DNA from: Mycolicibacterium neworleansense
GTDB taxonomy: Bacteria; Actinomycetota; Actinomycetes; Mycobacteriales; Mycobacteriaceae
Reading direction: 5' to 3'
DNA: 64,000 bases
Assembly: GCF_001245615.1 (NCBI RefSeq)
Contig: NZ_CWKH01000001.1
Coordinates: forward strand, 2,914,001 to 2,978,000
Shown: in pieces, positions 44,124 to 52,320 of the stretch
How positions within the stretch are numbered: the stretch's first letter is position 1
Layout: the number at the start of each line of letters is the position of its first letter
The notes under the pieces: model-generated
What the model saw: the letters and a program-made list of their open reading frames with translations, nothing else
What the model was told of the DNA's origin: nothing
Database searches by the model: none
Translations under genes and position numbers: made by a program

Positions 44124-45509
44124 ATGAGCACAACAGCGCTCGACCAACACCGTGAGGCCAATTCCGCACCCGGAGCCCTCGATGCCGCACTCGCGGCGAT
44201 CGAGGAGTACGGCGTGGAGTTCGTCTACTTCCAGGCTGTGACGATCACTGCGAGAGTCGTCGGAAAAGTCGTTCCCGCCGACCAATTCGCCCGGTTGGCG
44301 ACCCGCGGGGTCATGCAGCACCGCACCGCCATCGCCAACTTGCAGACCACCCGCGAGGGCGTCCTGCTCGGCGGCGGCGTCGGCGCGGCCGAGTACTGCG
44401 CGATGCCCGACCTCGACACCTTCTCGGTCCTGCCCTGGGACCACAAGACCGCACGCGTCTTCTGCAGCCTGTATGAGCCCGACCACGTGATGGTCGATCC
44501 CGGCGCTCCCCTGCCGACCGACACGCGCGGCCTGATGAAGCGACTGCACGCCGCGTTCACCGATCGCACCGGGCTGGAACTGCGCACCGGCACCGAGCCC
44601 GAGATGACCTGGGAAGGACCGGGATTCATCACTTCATCACGCCCCGACTCGAGCCCGGCCTATCACATCGAGCACCTTGAGCGATACCGCGCGATCTACC
44701 AGAAGGTGATCACCTACGCGAAGTTCATGGGCTTCCAGATGGTCGAAGGCGACTTCGAGGACGCCGGCCAGGTCGAGCTCAACTGGATGTTCGACCACAG
44801 CGACGCAACGGCCGACCGGCTGATGACCTACCGGCAGATCTGTAAGCAGGTCGCCCGGGAGCTCGGAATCGAGGCGAGCTTCATGCCCAAGCCCGGCCAG
44901 GGTTACATGGGCAACGGCTGCCACCACAACTTCAGCCTTTGGCGCGGCGGCGTCAACATCCTGGCCGACGAAGGTCGCCACGATCTGCACCTGACCGAGG
45001 AAGGACAGTACGCCCTGGGCGGGCTACTCACCCACACCCCGGGCGCGATGCTGATCATGGGGTCAACGGTCAACTCCTACAAGCGATACTGGGACGCGGG
45101 TCAGTTCGCCCCGTCGAAGATCAACTGGGGCCTCGACAACAAGACCTGCACGGTGCGCCTGTCGGCCAATGGCCGGCTCGAGTACAAGCTTCCCGATGCG
45201 GCATGCAACCCGTACCTGACCCACGCGGCGATGCTGGTCTCCATCGACGACGGCCTGAAGAACCAGATCAACCCCGGCGCACCCACCGTCGGCTCGAGCT
45301 ACGAGTGCACGGACGCCGAATTGTTCGGAGAACTGCCGCTCACCCTCGGCGACGCCCTGGCGGCGTTCAAGGCCGACGACTACTTGATCAATGCGCTGGG
45401 CGCCCCGTTGGGGAACCTGTTACTGGAGTACAAGACCGACGAGTGGGCGCGGTTCAACAGCTCCATCACCGACTGGGAGCGCAACATGTACTGGGAGGAC
45501 ACCCCGTGA
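44124..45509 (+). CDS. Glutamine-synthetase-like gamma-glutamylamide (amine) ligase
   Basis: This 461-residue member of the glutamine synthetase superfamily has metal and glutamate-binding blocks in TGTEPEMTWEG, VEGDFEDAGQVELNWMFDH and PGQGYMGNGCHHNFSLW, plus the C-terminal PDAACNPYLTHAAMLVSIDDGL. It differs from true glutamine synthetase: there is no adenylylation-site tyrosine loop, and the residues around the ammonium site are altered. Relatives such as PuuA and IpuC join glutamate to amines using ATP. Beside two GATase-fold hydrolases and a P450, it probably protects or activates an amine as its gamma-glutamyl derivative. AAAGG precedes the ATG at 44124. Its stop overlaps the next gene as GTGA. 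Confidence 0.88.
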   Translation: MSTTALDQHREANSAPGALDAALAAIEEYGVEFVYFQAVTITARVVGKVVPADQFARLATRGVMQHRTAIANLQTTREGVLLGGGVGAAEYCAMPDLDTFSVLPWDHKTARVFCSLYEPDHVMVDPGAPLPTDTRGLMKRLHAAFTDRTGLELRTGTEPEMTWEGPGFITSSRPDSSPAYHIEHLERYRAIYQKVITYAKFMGFQMVEGDFEDAGQVELNWMFDHSDATADRLMTYRQICKQVARELGIEASFMPKPGQGYMGNGCHHNFSLWRGGVNILADEGRHDLHLTEEGQYALGGLLTHTPGAMLIMGSTVNSYKRYWDAGQFAPSKINWGLDNKTCTVRLSANGRLEYKLPDAACNPYLTHAAMLVSIDDGLKNQINPGAPTVGSSYECTDAELFGELPLTLGDALAAFKADDYLINALGAPLGNLLLEYKTDEWARFNSSITDWERNMYWEDTP

Positions 45510-46207
45510 CCGAGCCGTTGCGCCTGGCCTGCATCGACGCCGACGCTCCGCCGCTGTTCGGGCTCGCCTCGGCCCCCGGCGGCCGGTCCGGATACGAGCC
45601 GGCCGTGGCCGAACTCCTTGCGGCCGAACTGGACCGGCAACTCGAGTGGGTCATCATGCCGTGGGGCGACATGCTGCCCGCTGCCCGCGACCATCGGGTG
45701 GACGGTGTGCTGTGCGGGCAGGGCATCATCCCCGCCCGCCTGGAGCAGGCCGATTTCACCCGGCCGTACGGGATCTTCCACGAAGGCATCCTGATGCGCC
45801 GCGGCGAGGGCGTGCCCAACCCCGCGGGCCTGGCCGGCAAACGGATCGCCGCCATCCGCGCCTCGGCAAACTACAACCTGGCCGCCTCGTTCACCGGGGC
45901 CGAGGTGATCGAGTTCGAGTCGGAGCACGTCTACGAGGACATGCTGGCCGCCTTGCGCTCGGGTGAGGTCGACGCCGTCTGTGACGACGACGTCGTGTTC
46001 GTCCCGCTCGGCGACTCCGATCCGGACTTCGAGCTCGCCTTCGTGGTCAAGACCAACAACCCGTGGGGCATCGCCGTCGCCAAGGACCGGCCCGAAACCC
46101 TTGCGGCCCTTGATGGTGCACTGGCCCGGATCATCGCCGACGGAAGGCTGAAGTCGGCGTGGGCGCAGTGGCTGCCGACGCTGGACTACCCCTTCGAGGT
46201 GAGCTGA
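45506..46207 (+). CDS. Type 2 solute-binding-fold protein without signal peptide
   Basis: This 233-residue protein has the amino-acid solute-binding (SBP family 3) pattern: GGRSGYEPAVAELLAAEL near the start, FTRPYGIFHEGILMRRG in the middle, LAGKRIAAIRASANYNLAAS, then LRSGEVDAVCDDD and KTNNPWGIAVAKDRPETLAALDGAL. Unlike a transporter component it starts abruptly, with no signal peptide or lipobox, and no ABC permease or ATPase gene is nearby. It should be cytoplasmic. GTG at 45506 overlaps the ligase stop, and the next gene starts one base after its stop. It may deliver or sense the amine, or act as an accessory subunit of the glutamylation enzymes. Confidence 0.8.
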   Translation: MTEPLRLACIDADAPPLFGLASAPGGRSGYEPAVAELLAAELDRQLEWVIMPWGDMLPAARDHRVDGVLCGQGIIPARLEQADFTRPYGIFHEGILMRRGEGVPNPAGLAGKRIAAIRASANYNLAASFTGAEVIEFESEHVYEDMLAALRSGEVDAVCDDDVVFVPLGDSDPDFELAFVVKTNNPWGIAVAKDRPETLAALDGALARIIADGRLKSAWAQWLPTLDYPFEVS

Positions 46208-46208
46208 C

Positions 46209-46925
46209 ATGCGACCACTGATCGCGGTGCCGGGACGGCGCGCGGCCCGCGTGCCGATCCTGCGCTTCAGCGCGACGCTGGCCGCAGAGGCCATCTGCGA
46301 GGCGGTGTGGGCCGGCGGCGGTGAACCACTCGTGCTGCACGGACCGGACGGCGCGCCTGCCGCCGAGCTGGCCGACCGACTGGCCCGGTTCGACGGCATC
46401 TGTATGCCCGGCGGAGCTGACCTGGACCCGCGGCACTATGGCCAGGAGCCCGTCGCGGAGACCGAAGATCCTGTGGCACACCAGGATGCGTTCGACATCG
46501 CGGTGATGTCCTGTGCCGTGCGGCTCGGCATCCCGACGCTGGCGATCTGCCGCGGTATGCAGATCCTCAACGTGGTGCAGGGCGGAGATCTGATCCAGCA
46601 CCTACCACCGAGCGACGTCGCACACGGGAACGCCGTGCACGACGTGGTGGTGGCCGAGGGCAGCCGGCTGATCGAGGTCGTCGGGTCCGCCCGGGTCCCG
46701 GTGTCGTCGTATCACCACCAGGCGGTCGGGGTGATCGGTGCCGACCTGCGGATCGTCGCCACCGCCGACGACGGGTGCGTGGAAGCTCTCGAACACACCG
46801 GCGGGAATGTGCTTGCCGTGCAATGGCATCCCGAGGATCTGCATGCATCCTCGCGCACTGACGCTGCGCTTTTCGCCGACCTCTCCGAACGAGCCGCCAA
46901 ATCCAGGATGGAGGCCTTTGTATGA
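46209..46925 (+). CDS. Class I GATase-fold gamma-glutamyl hydrolase (first of a tandem pair)
   Basis: This 238-residue peptidase-C26-like protein has nucleophile Cys114 in LAICRGMQILNV and the His207/Glu209 pair in VQWHPED. The N-terminal MRPLIAVPGRR and DGICMPGGADLDPRHYG are typical of PuuD-type gamma-glutamyl-GABA hydrolases. It would release an amino acid or amine from its gamma-glutamyl conjugate, regenerating glutamate. It starts one base after the solute-binding-fold gene and its stop overlaps the second hydrolase as ATGA. Pairing with the upstream ligase is the strongest functional clue. Confidence 0.88.
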   Translation: MRPLIAVPGRRAARVPILRFSATLAAEAICEAVWAGGGEPLVLHGPDGAPAAELADRLARFDGICMPGGADLDPRHYGQEPVAETEDPVAHQDAFDIAVMSCAVRLGIPTLAICRGMQILNVVQGGDLIQHLPPSDVAHGNAVHDVVVAEGSRLIEVVGSARVPVSSYHHQAVGVIGADLRIVATADDGCVEALEHTGGNVLAVQWHPEDLHASSRTDAALFADLSERAAKSRMEAFV

Positions 46926-47713
46926 ACAACCCCGTCGTCCTGCGCGACGAGGTCGAACCGTCCGGCACACGTTCCCGGGAGCCGGGACGGCAGCACATCG
47001 CGGTGTTGGTGTCACTGAACTTCCCCGATCTCACCGCATCGGTCGCGGCGCTGCACCGCCGCTTCACCCGTACGGCCCTGACGGCACTGGCCGAGCTCGA
47101 TGCCAGCTTCGAGCTGGTGGACACCTCCGAACCCGGGTCCGTCGACGTGGTCGTCGATGCCGACGGCCTGCTGGTGCTCGGTGGTGGCGACATCGCCGCG
47201 GCCTGCTACGGCGGGCTCGACGGCACACTGCCGAACTCCTATGGGGTCGACGAACAAGCGGACCGCGTCAGTCTCGACATGATCCGGGCCTACGTCGATG
47301 CCGGTCGGCCGGTGCTGGGCATCTGCCGCGGTTCGCAGCTGATCAACGTCTGCTACGGCGGCACCATCATCGGGGACATCACCGACTACCAGCTGCACCG
47401 CGGCGGGCCGGGCGAACACCTTTTCATCGACGAGAAGGTCGAGGTACTACCCGGGACCCGGCTGGCCGTCATCCTGGGGGCCGGCCCCCTCGTCGTCCGG
47501 TCCGGACACCACCAGGCCGTCGATGAGGTGGCAGATGAGCTCGTCGTCGCCGCCCGGGCTCTCGACGGCATCGTCGAAGGCGTTGAGCACCCAACGGACT
47601 GGGTGCTGGGTGTCCAGTTCCACCCGGAAGACGACGACGGCCCCCTGGAACCGCTGTACCAGCTGCTTGCCGGCTTCATCGCCGCCGGTCAGCCCGACCT
47701 GGGAGCCCGATGA
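46922..47713 (+). CDS. Class I GATase-fold gamma-glutamyl hydrolase (second of a tandem pair)
   Basis: This 263-residue homologue of the preceding gene has nucleophile Cys135 in LGICRGSQLINV and His234/Glu236 in VQFHPED. An extra ~25-residue N-terminal stretch and a quite different substrate region (YGGLDGTLPNSYGVDEQADR) suggest a distinct acceptor. It is too diverged from its neighbour to be a recent duplicate. ATG overlaps the first hydrolase stop, and its own stop overlaps the reductase start as ATGA. Two hydrolases imply either two glutamylated intermediates or a heteromeric enzyme. Confidence 0.87.
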   Translation: MNNPVVLRDEVEPSGTRSREPGRQHIAVLVSLNFPDLTASVAALHRRFTRTALTALAELDASFELVDTSEPGSVDVVVDADGLLVLGGGDIAAACYGGLDGTLPNSYGVDEQADRVSLDMIRAYVDAGRPVLGICRGSQLINVCYGGTIIGDITDYQLHRGGPGEHLFIDEKVEVLPGTRLAVILGAGPLVVRSGHHQAVDEVADELVVAARALDGIVEGVEHPTDWVLGVQFHPEDDDGPLEPLYQLLAGFIAAGQPDLGAR

Positions 47714-48669
47714 TGGAAAACAGCATCGTCGTCCGGATCGCCGAGATCCAGGTCGAGACACCGGAAATCCGAGGTCTGCGCCTGGAGCAGCTCGACGGGT
47801 CCCCCTTCAGCGAGTGGCGTTCCGGTGCCCACATCGACGTGACCGGGCCCACCGGGGTGCTTCGCCAGTATTCACTGGCCGGCTCGCCGAAAGACGATTC
47901 GTCGATGTGGGTCGCGGTGAAAAAGGAAGGGACTCAGGGCGGGTCAGCCGCCATGCACGAGCTCAAGGTCGGAGACCACCTGAAGATCAGCAAGCCGCGC
48001 AACATGCTCGGCATCGTCCCCGAGGCGACCAAGCACATTCTGATCGCCGGCGGTATCGGCCTCACGCCGCTGATGAGCATGGCTTTCGAGCTGTACAGCT
48101 GGGGCGCCGACTTCGAGCTGCACTACTTCGCCCGGTCACGGGAGGAGATGGCTTTCGACGACTTCCTCACCGAACGAGTCGAATACCGCGAGTTCGTCAC
48201 CCTGCACATCGGCGTACCGCGAACCGAGCAGCCCGCGCTGTTCGAGCAGATGGCATCGACCATCTCGGCCGAGACACACATATACACCTGCGGCCCAGAA
48301 GGGTTCATGGACCAAGTGGTTGCCGCATTCACCCCCGCCGTCGGTGCCGATCACATCCACCTCGAGGCCTTCACACCGAAAGAAGTCGACACATCCGGCG
48401 ACAAGGCGTTCACCGTCGAACTGAACACCGGTGAGGTGTTCGAGATCCCGGCCGACCGCTCGATTCTCGACGTACTCGAGGAAGCCGGTTGCGACGTGTT
48501 CAGATCGTGCGGGGAGGGCATCTGCGGATCCTGCGTCTCCGGTGTCGTCGAGGGCGTTCCGGATCACCGCGACAACTGCCTGTCGGCAACCGTCAAGGCC
48601 AACAACGAGGAAATGGCGCTGTGCGTATCCCGCTCTCTCAGCGACAAACTCGTCATCGAACTGTACTGA
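47710..48669 (+). CDS. PDR-type oxygenase reductase (flavin/NAD domain plus 2Fe-2S ferredoxin)
   Basis: This 319-residue reductase has an FMN motif RQYSLAG at 52-58, the nucleotide motif AGGIGLTPLM at 113-122, and a C-terminal plant-type 2Fe-2S domain ligated by Cys267, Cys272, Cys275 and Cys305. It carries electrons from NAD(P)H to a terminal oxygenase. The only oxygenase in the operon is the P450 at 42863, so this is its probable redox partner. PDR-type partners are usual for Rieske or fused P450s, which makes the pairing of interest. ATG 47710 overlaps the preceding stop. It shares its whole layout with the reductase at 18031-18990. Confidence 0.92.
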   Translation: MMENSIVVRIAEIQVETPEIRGLRLEQLDGSPFSEWRSGAHIDVTGPTGVLRQYSLAGSPKDDSSMWVAVKKEGTQGGSAAMHELKVGDHLKISKPRNMLGIVPEATKHILIAGGIGLTPLMSMAFELYSWGADFELHYFARSREEMAFDDFLTERVEYREFVTLHIGVPRTEQPALFEQMASTISAETHIYTCGPEGFMDQVVAAFTPAVGADHIHLEAFTPKEVDTSGDKAFTVELNTGEVFEIPADRSILDVLEEAGCDVFRSCGEGICGSCVSGVVEGVPDHRDNCLSATVKANNEEMALCVSRSLSDKLVIELY

Positions 48670-48694
48670 CCACGCAAAGACTGGAGAACCACCA

Positions 48695-50041
48695 ATGAGC
48701 CTGTACGTCGTGACCGACCCAGCCACCGGCGATGTCGTCAAGGAGTATCCGACCGCCACCGACACCGAGATCGACAATGCCCTGTCGGTTGCCGTGACAG
48801 CGGCCAAGACGTGGGCACGCGAGACGACCGTTGCCGAGCGCGCAGCCCTCATCCGTCGCATCGGAGAGTTGCATGCCGAGCGCGCCGACGAACTCGGCGC
48901 GATCATCGTCCGTGAGATGGGCAAGCCGCTCGGCGCCGCCATCGGCGAAGTGAAGTTCAGCGCCTCGATCTACGAGTACTACGCCGACCACGCCGAGGAG
49001 CTCCTGCGCGACCAGCCGATCGAACTGCTCGACGGCACGGGCGAAGCGGTGATCACGAACAGCCCCTACGGTGTCCTCCTGGGGATCATGCCGTGGAACT
49101 TCCCGGCCTACCAGGTCGCCCGGTTCGCCGGCCCCAATCTGTGTGTGGGCAACACGATCCTGCTCAAGCATGCCCCGCAGTGCCCGGAGTCGGCCGCGGC
49201 AATCCAGCAGATCTTCGACGACGCCGGTTTCCCGGCCGGGGCGTACGTCAACATCTACGCCACCAACGAGCAGGTGGCCAAACTCATCGAAGATCCACGG
49301 GTGGCTGCGGTTTCGCTGACCGGCTCCGAGCGGGCCGGTGCAGCCGTCGCCGAGATCGCCGGACGCAACCTGAAGAAGGTCGTCCTGGAACTGGGTGGTT
49401 CGGACCCGTTCATCCTGCTGTCCACCGACGATCTCGACGACACCGTCGCCAAGGCGGCGGCGGCCCGCCTGGACAACACCGGGCAGGCGTGCAACGCCGC
49501 GAAGCGGTTCATCGTGGCCGACGACCTCTACGACGCGTTCCTGGAGAAGTTCACCGCGGCCGTGCTCGCCGCTGCCGACGACATCACCCCGCTGTCATCG
49601 GAATTGGCCGCCGATCGATTGCAGGCACAGGTGGACATCGCCGTAGAACAAGGCGCGACGCTGACCAGTGCGGGCGAACGCAACGGCGCGTTCTTCCCGA
49701 CCGGCGTGCTGACCAACGTCAAGCCCGACAACGACGTCTACCACCAGGAACTGTTCGGGCCTGTCGCGATGGTCTTCAAGGCAGGTTCGGAGGACGAGGC
49801 CCTGGCGCTGGCCAACGACACCCCGTTCGGTCTGGGCTCCTACGTCTTCACCACCGACGCGGAACAAGCCAAGCGGGTGGCCGCGAAGATCGACGCCGGC
49901 ATGGTGTTCATCAACGGCGTCCAGGCCGATGGGGTGGAACTGCCCTTCGGCGGCATCAAGCGTTCCGGCTTCGGCCGCGAACTCGGCACGCTCGGCATCA
50001 GCGAATTCGTCAACAAGAAGCTGATCCGCACCGTCGGGTGA
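48695..50041 (+). CDS. NAD(P)-dependent aldehyde dehydrogenase (succinate-semialdehyde-type)
   Basis: This 448-residue aldehyde dehydrogenase has catalytic Cys266 in NTGQACNAAKRF, Glu232 in LELGGSDPF, and cofactor segments IMPWNFPAYQVAR and VSLTGSERAGAAVA. It resembles the short succinate-semialdehyde dehydrogenase (GabD1/Sad) group, which often lacks the N-terminal extension. CTGGAGAA precedes the ATG. As the last gene of the permease-P450 operon it probably oxidises the amino-aldehyde, or its gamma-glutamyl form, that follows P450 attack. It is distinct from the aldehyde dehydrogenase at 32138-33610, so the island encodes two aldehyde oxidation steps. Confidence 0.9.
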   Translation: MSLYVVTDPATGDVVKEYPTATDTEIDNALSVAVTAAKTWARETTVAERAALIRRIGELHAERADELGAIIVREMGKPLGAAIGEVKFSASIYEYYADHAEELLRDQPIELLDGTGEAVITNSPYGVLLGIMPWNFPAYQVARFAGPNLCVGNTILLKHAPQCPESAAAIQQIFDDAGFPAGAYVNIYATNEQVAKLIEDPRVAAVSLTGSERAGAAVAEIAGRNLKKVVLELGGSDPFILLSTDDLDDTVAKAAAARLDNTGQACNAAKRFIVADDLYDAFLEKFTAAVLAAADDITPLSSELAADRLQAQVDIAVEQGATLTSAGERNGAFFPTGVLTNVKPDNDVYHQELFGPVAMVFKAGSEDEALALANDTPFGLGSYVFTTDAEQAKRVAAKIDAGMVFINGVQADGVELPFGGIKRSGFGRELGTLGISEFVNKKLIRTVG

Positions 50042-50053
50042 TGGGCGGCACCG

Positions 50054-51025
50054 TCACGACGCGGTGGTGTGCTGAGTCAGTTGCGAAGCGATGGACTCGA
50101 TCGCCTGGCTGAGGTCCAGATACGGGATGTTCGGGTCGCGTTCGTGGTAGATCGCGGTGACGATGACCGGTAGCGTCGCCATGGCTTCCGGATAGTTTCG
50201 GATGTCCATTCGAGCGACCGCCTCGGCCACCGGGACACCCTGGTCGTAGAGCCGCGTCGCGTCGGTGTGCAGGTTCGACCAGAATCGGATTCCGCGATCG
50301 ATGGCCGCGTTGATCTCGTCTTCGATGAGTACAGGGCCGTGCCCTGCGACGACTTTCTGAGCCCCGAAAGAGCGGATACGCTCCAGCGCTTTGATCCAGT
50401 TCGGGATCGAACCCGACCATGTGACCGCAACGACGTTGTGAGTCAGCAGATCTCCCGCGTACAACACACCCAACTCTGGCAGATAGGCGATGGCGTCACC
50501 GACGGTGTGCGCCGGCCCGAGCTCGTGAAGCTCGACGTCGAGGTTACCCACGCGCAGAGCCTTTTCTCCGGCAAATGTGGTGTCCGCGGGCCGCACCTGC
50601 ACCTCAGAAAAGTTGAATGGCCGGCCCAGCGGTTCCAGTGCGTGCAGGGTGCCGCCGGGTTTGGTCTCCGTGCCAAGCAGTTTCGCAGTCAGGTCGACAT
50701 GTTCCTGAGTCATCAGCGCGCTGGCAGCTTCGGTGGTGATGATCTCGGTATCGGCGGAGAACACCTGGTTGCCGAAGAAGTGGTCGCCATCGGTGTGGGT
50801 ATTGAAGACGTACCGCACCGGCGCAGTTGCGGTCAGTTCGGCCATGCAGGCGCACATTGCCCGCGCATGCTGCACGTCATAGAGCGTGTCGATCACCAGT
50901 GCTTCACCGGCGCTGACCACCAGACCCGCGTTGGCCAGACCGAGCGCCTCGTTGCCGGAGAGAAACACATGCGCTCCGCGGCCGAGATCGAACAAGCCTT
51001 CCTGAAAAGGAATTTCGTCTGTCAT
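50054..51025 (-). CDS. Metallo-beta-lactamase-fold hydrolase
   Basis: This 323-residue MBL-fold protein has the metal motif NTHTDGDHFFGN, later ligands in LGPAHTVGD and YAGDLLTHN, and GHGPV near the end. In the usual HxHxDH motif the second histidine is Asp here (HTDGDH). That would change one metal site and may indicate a mononuclear or specialised enzyme. The substrate is unknown; family members include lactonases and alkyl-sulfatase-like enzymes. ATG at 51025 overlaps the AhpD-like stop as ATGA. It converges on the amine operon with a 12-base gap, and is probably a separate unit controlled by the TetR at 51699. Confidence 0.85.
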   Translation of the reverse strand: MTDEIPFQEGLFDLGRGAHVFLSGNEALGLANAGLVVSAGEALVIDTLYDVQHARAMCACMAELTATAPVRYVFNTHTDGDHFFGNQVFSADTEIITTEAASALMTQEHVDLTAKLLGTETKPGGTLHALEPLGRPFNFSEVQVRPADTTFAGEKALRVGNLDVELHELGPAHTVGDAIAYLPELGVLYAGDLLTHNVVAVTWSGSIPNWIKALERIRSFGAQKVVAGHGPVLIEDEINAAIDRGIRFWSNLHTDATRLYDQGVPVAEAVARMDIRNYPEAMATLPVIVTAIYHERDPNIPYLDLSQAIESIASQLTQHTTAS

Positions 51026-51594
51026 CGTCCGTCCATCATTCGTTCTCGGTCGAGTTTGGCGGTGGCTTGGGCCAGAACGCTCGCGGTATCGACGTCGCCC
51101 TCCTCGGGGACGATGCCCAGCGTGTTGATGAACAGCGCGGTCATCACGTAGTGCCCCGTGAGCAAGACGATTTCGGCGATTTCGTTGTCGGAGTAGAACT
51201 CCTGTATGCGCGCGGTGTCCGCTCCCCCACCTTTGATCCGCGCCAGCAGCGCATCGACGAAAGCGACGAGCACATCGACCCGTCGGTCTCCGAACGATGT
51301 CGCCCCTGACAGCAGGTTGCCGATCGCCGAATCCGAGATTCCGGCATCGCGCGCCTCGCCCACATGGTGGTGGATCTCGTACTCCGCGCTTGTCACCGCG
51401 CCGACTCGCAAGATCACCGACTCCCGCGTTTCAGGCGACAACACGCCCGTGCGGAATGAAAGGCCGAGTGCCAGATAGGGCTTCGCGCTCGACCCGGTCA
51501 TGGCCAGCCCCCGGGACAAGTTGGCCGGAAATAGGTCGTAGACCTCACGCCCCGCGGGATCGAGGTCAGCGACATCTGGCAATCGAACAGCCAT
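51022..51594 (-). CDS. AhpD/carboxymuconolactone-decarboxylase-like protein
   Basis: This 190-residue protein of the carboxymuconolactone decarboxylase superfamily has the helical block LSPETRESVILRVGAVTSAEYE, then IHHHVGEARDAGIS (about residues 52-88). The AhpD redox CxxC is absent: the region reads SAEYEIHHH, with histidines and acidic residues as in the lactone-decarboxylase branch. Peroxidase activity is therefore unlikely. It is the first gene of a two-gene operon with the MBL-fold hydrolase and is divergent from a TetR regulator. The natural substrate is unknown. Confidence 0.83.
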   Translation of the reverse strand: MAVRLPDVADLDPAGREVYDLFPANLSRGLAMTGSSAKPYLALGLSFRTGVLSPETRESVILRVGAVTSAEYEIHHHVGEARDAGISDSAIGNLLSGATSFGDRRVDVLVAFVDALLARIKGGGADTARIQEFYSDNEIAEIVLLTGHYVMTALFINTLGIVPEEGDVDTASVLAQATAKLDRERMMDGR

Positions 51595-51685
51595 GAACTC
51601 CCACCTTCACGTGAAATAGTCCGCTCCAGAGCCGGAAAATAAGATACGTTCCGTTCCCTATAGCAGAGAGGCTAGCGCGGACGAT

Positions 51686-51698
51686 TAAGATACGCAAC
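51686..51698 (+). promoter_or_regulatory. Leaderless promoter of the TetR gene
   Basis: TAAGAT at 51686-51691 is seven bases before the GTG start codon, the spacing expected when transcription begins at the start codon itself. An AAGATACG octamer covers this element (51687-51694) and recurs at 51641-51648 in the divergent region, so the repeat may be a regulator half-site. Confidence 0.5.
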
Positions 51699-52310
51699 GT
51701 GCCTAACCGAAAGGCGACTGCAGAACCCGAGCCCGCATCGCGGCGCCGGGACGACGTGCTGATGTCGGCGATCCGCGACGCCACCTGGGCCGAGCTGACG
51801 GATCGCGGCTACGCCGGCGTCACCTTCGAAGGCGTAGCCCGCCGCGCGAAGACCGGCAAGCCGGTCCTCTACCGCCGCTACAGTTCTCGGGCTCAGATGG
51901 TCACCGACGCGCTTCCGACCCTTCGCACGCCCGGCGCCCAAGTACTTTCCCAGAATCTTCGCGACGACATCGTGACCATGGTCGAGTCGCTGGTCAACCA
52001 GTGGCAAGAGATCGGAATCAACACCTACCGCAGCCTCATCGCCGAAGCCGACGACGCCACGCTGCAGACTTTCCAGACGAAGGTGGCGGCGAAGACCGAC
52101 CACACGATCCGCGCGGCGCTGGACGCTGCTCGCGAGCGAGGCGAAATAGGACCCGCCAAGATTTCCGACCGGGTGGCACTGAGCATCTTGGCGCTCATGC
52201 GAAATGAATTGCTGTTCGCCCGCAACACGATCCAGTCGAGCACCGTCGCCGAGCTGGTCGACGACATCTACCTGCCGGCGATCGACGCGGCATCCCGCAA
52301 GCCGTCGTAG
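51699..52310 (+). CDS. TetR-family regulator
   Basis: This 203-residue TetR-type regulator has an N-terminal helix-turn-helix (TWAELTDRGYAGVTFEGVAR, then RAKTGKPVLYRRYSSRAQMV, residues 30-70) and a C-terminal TetR_C-like ligand domain. The start is GTG at 51699, apparently leaderless. It is divergent from the AhpD-like/MBL operon, its likely target, and converges on the ABC permease gene with a 10-base gap. Confidence 0.88.
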   Translation: MPNRKATAEPEPASRRRDDVLMSAIRDATWAELTDRGYAGVTFEGVARRAKTGKPVLYRRYSSRAQMVTDALPTLRTPGAQVLSQNLRDDIVTMVESLVNQWQEIGINTYRSLIAEADDATLQTFQTKVAAKTDHTIRAALDAARERGEIGPAKISDRVALSILALMRNELLFARNTIQSSTVAELVDDIYLPAIDAASRKPS

Positions 52311-52320
52311 AGTCCGCGGG

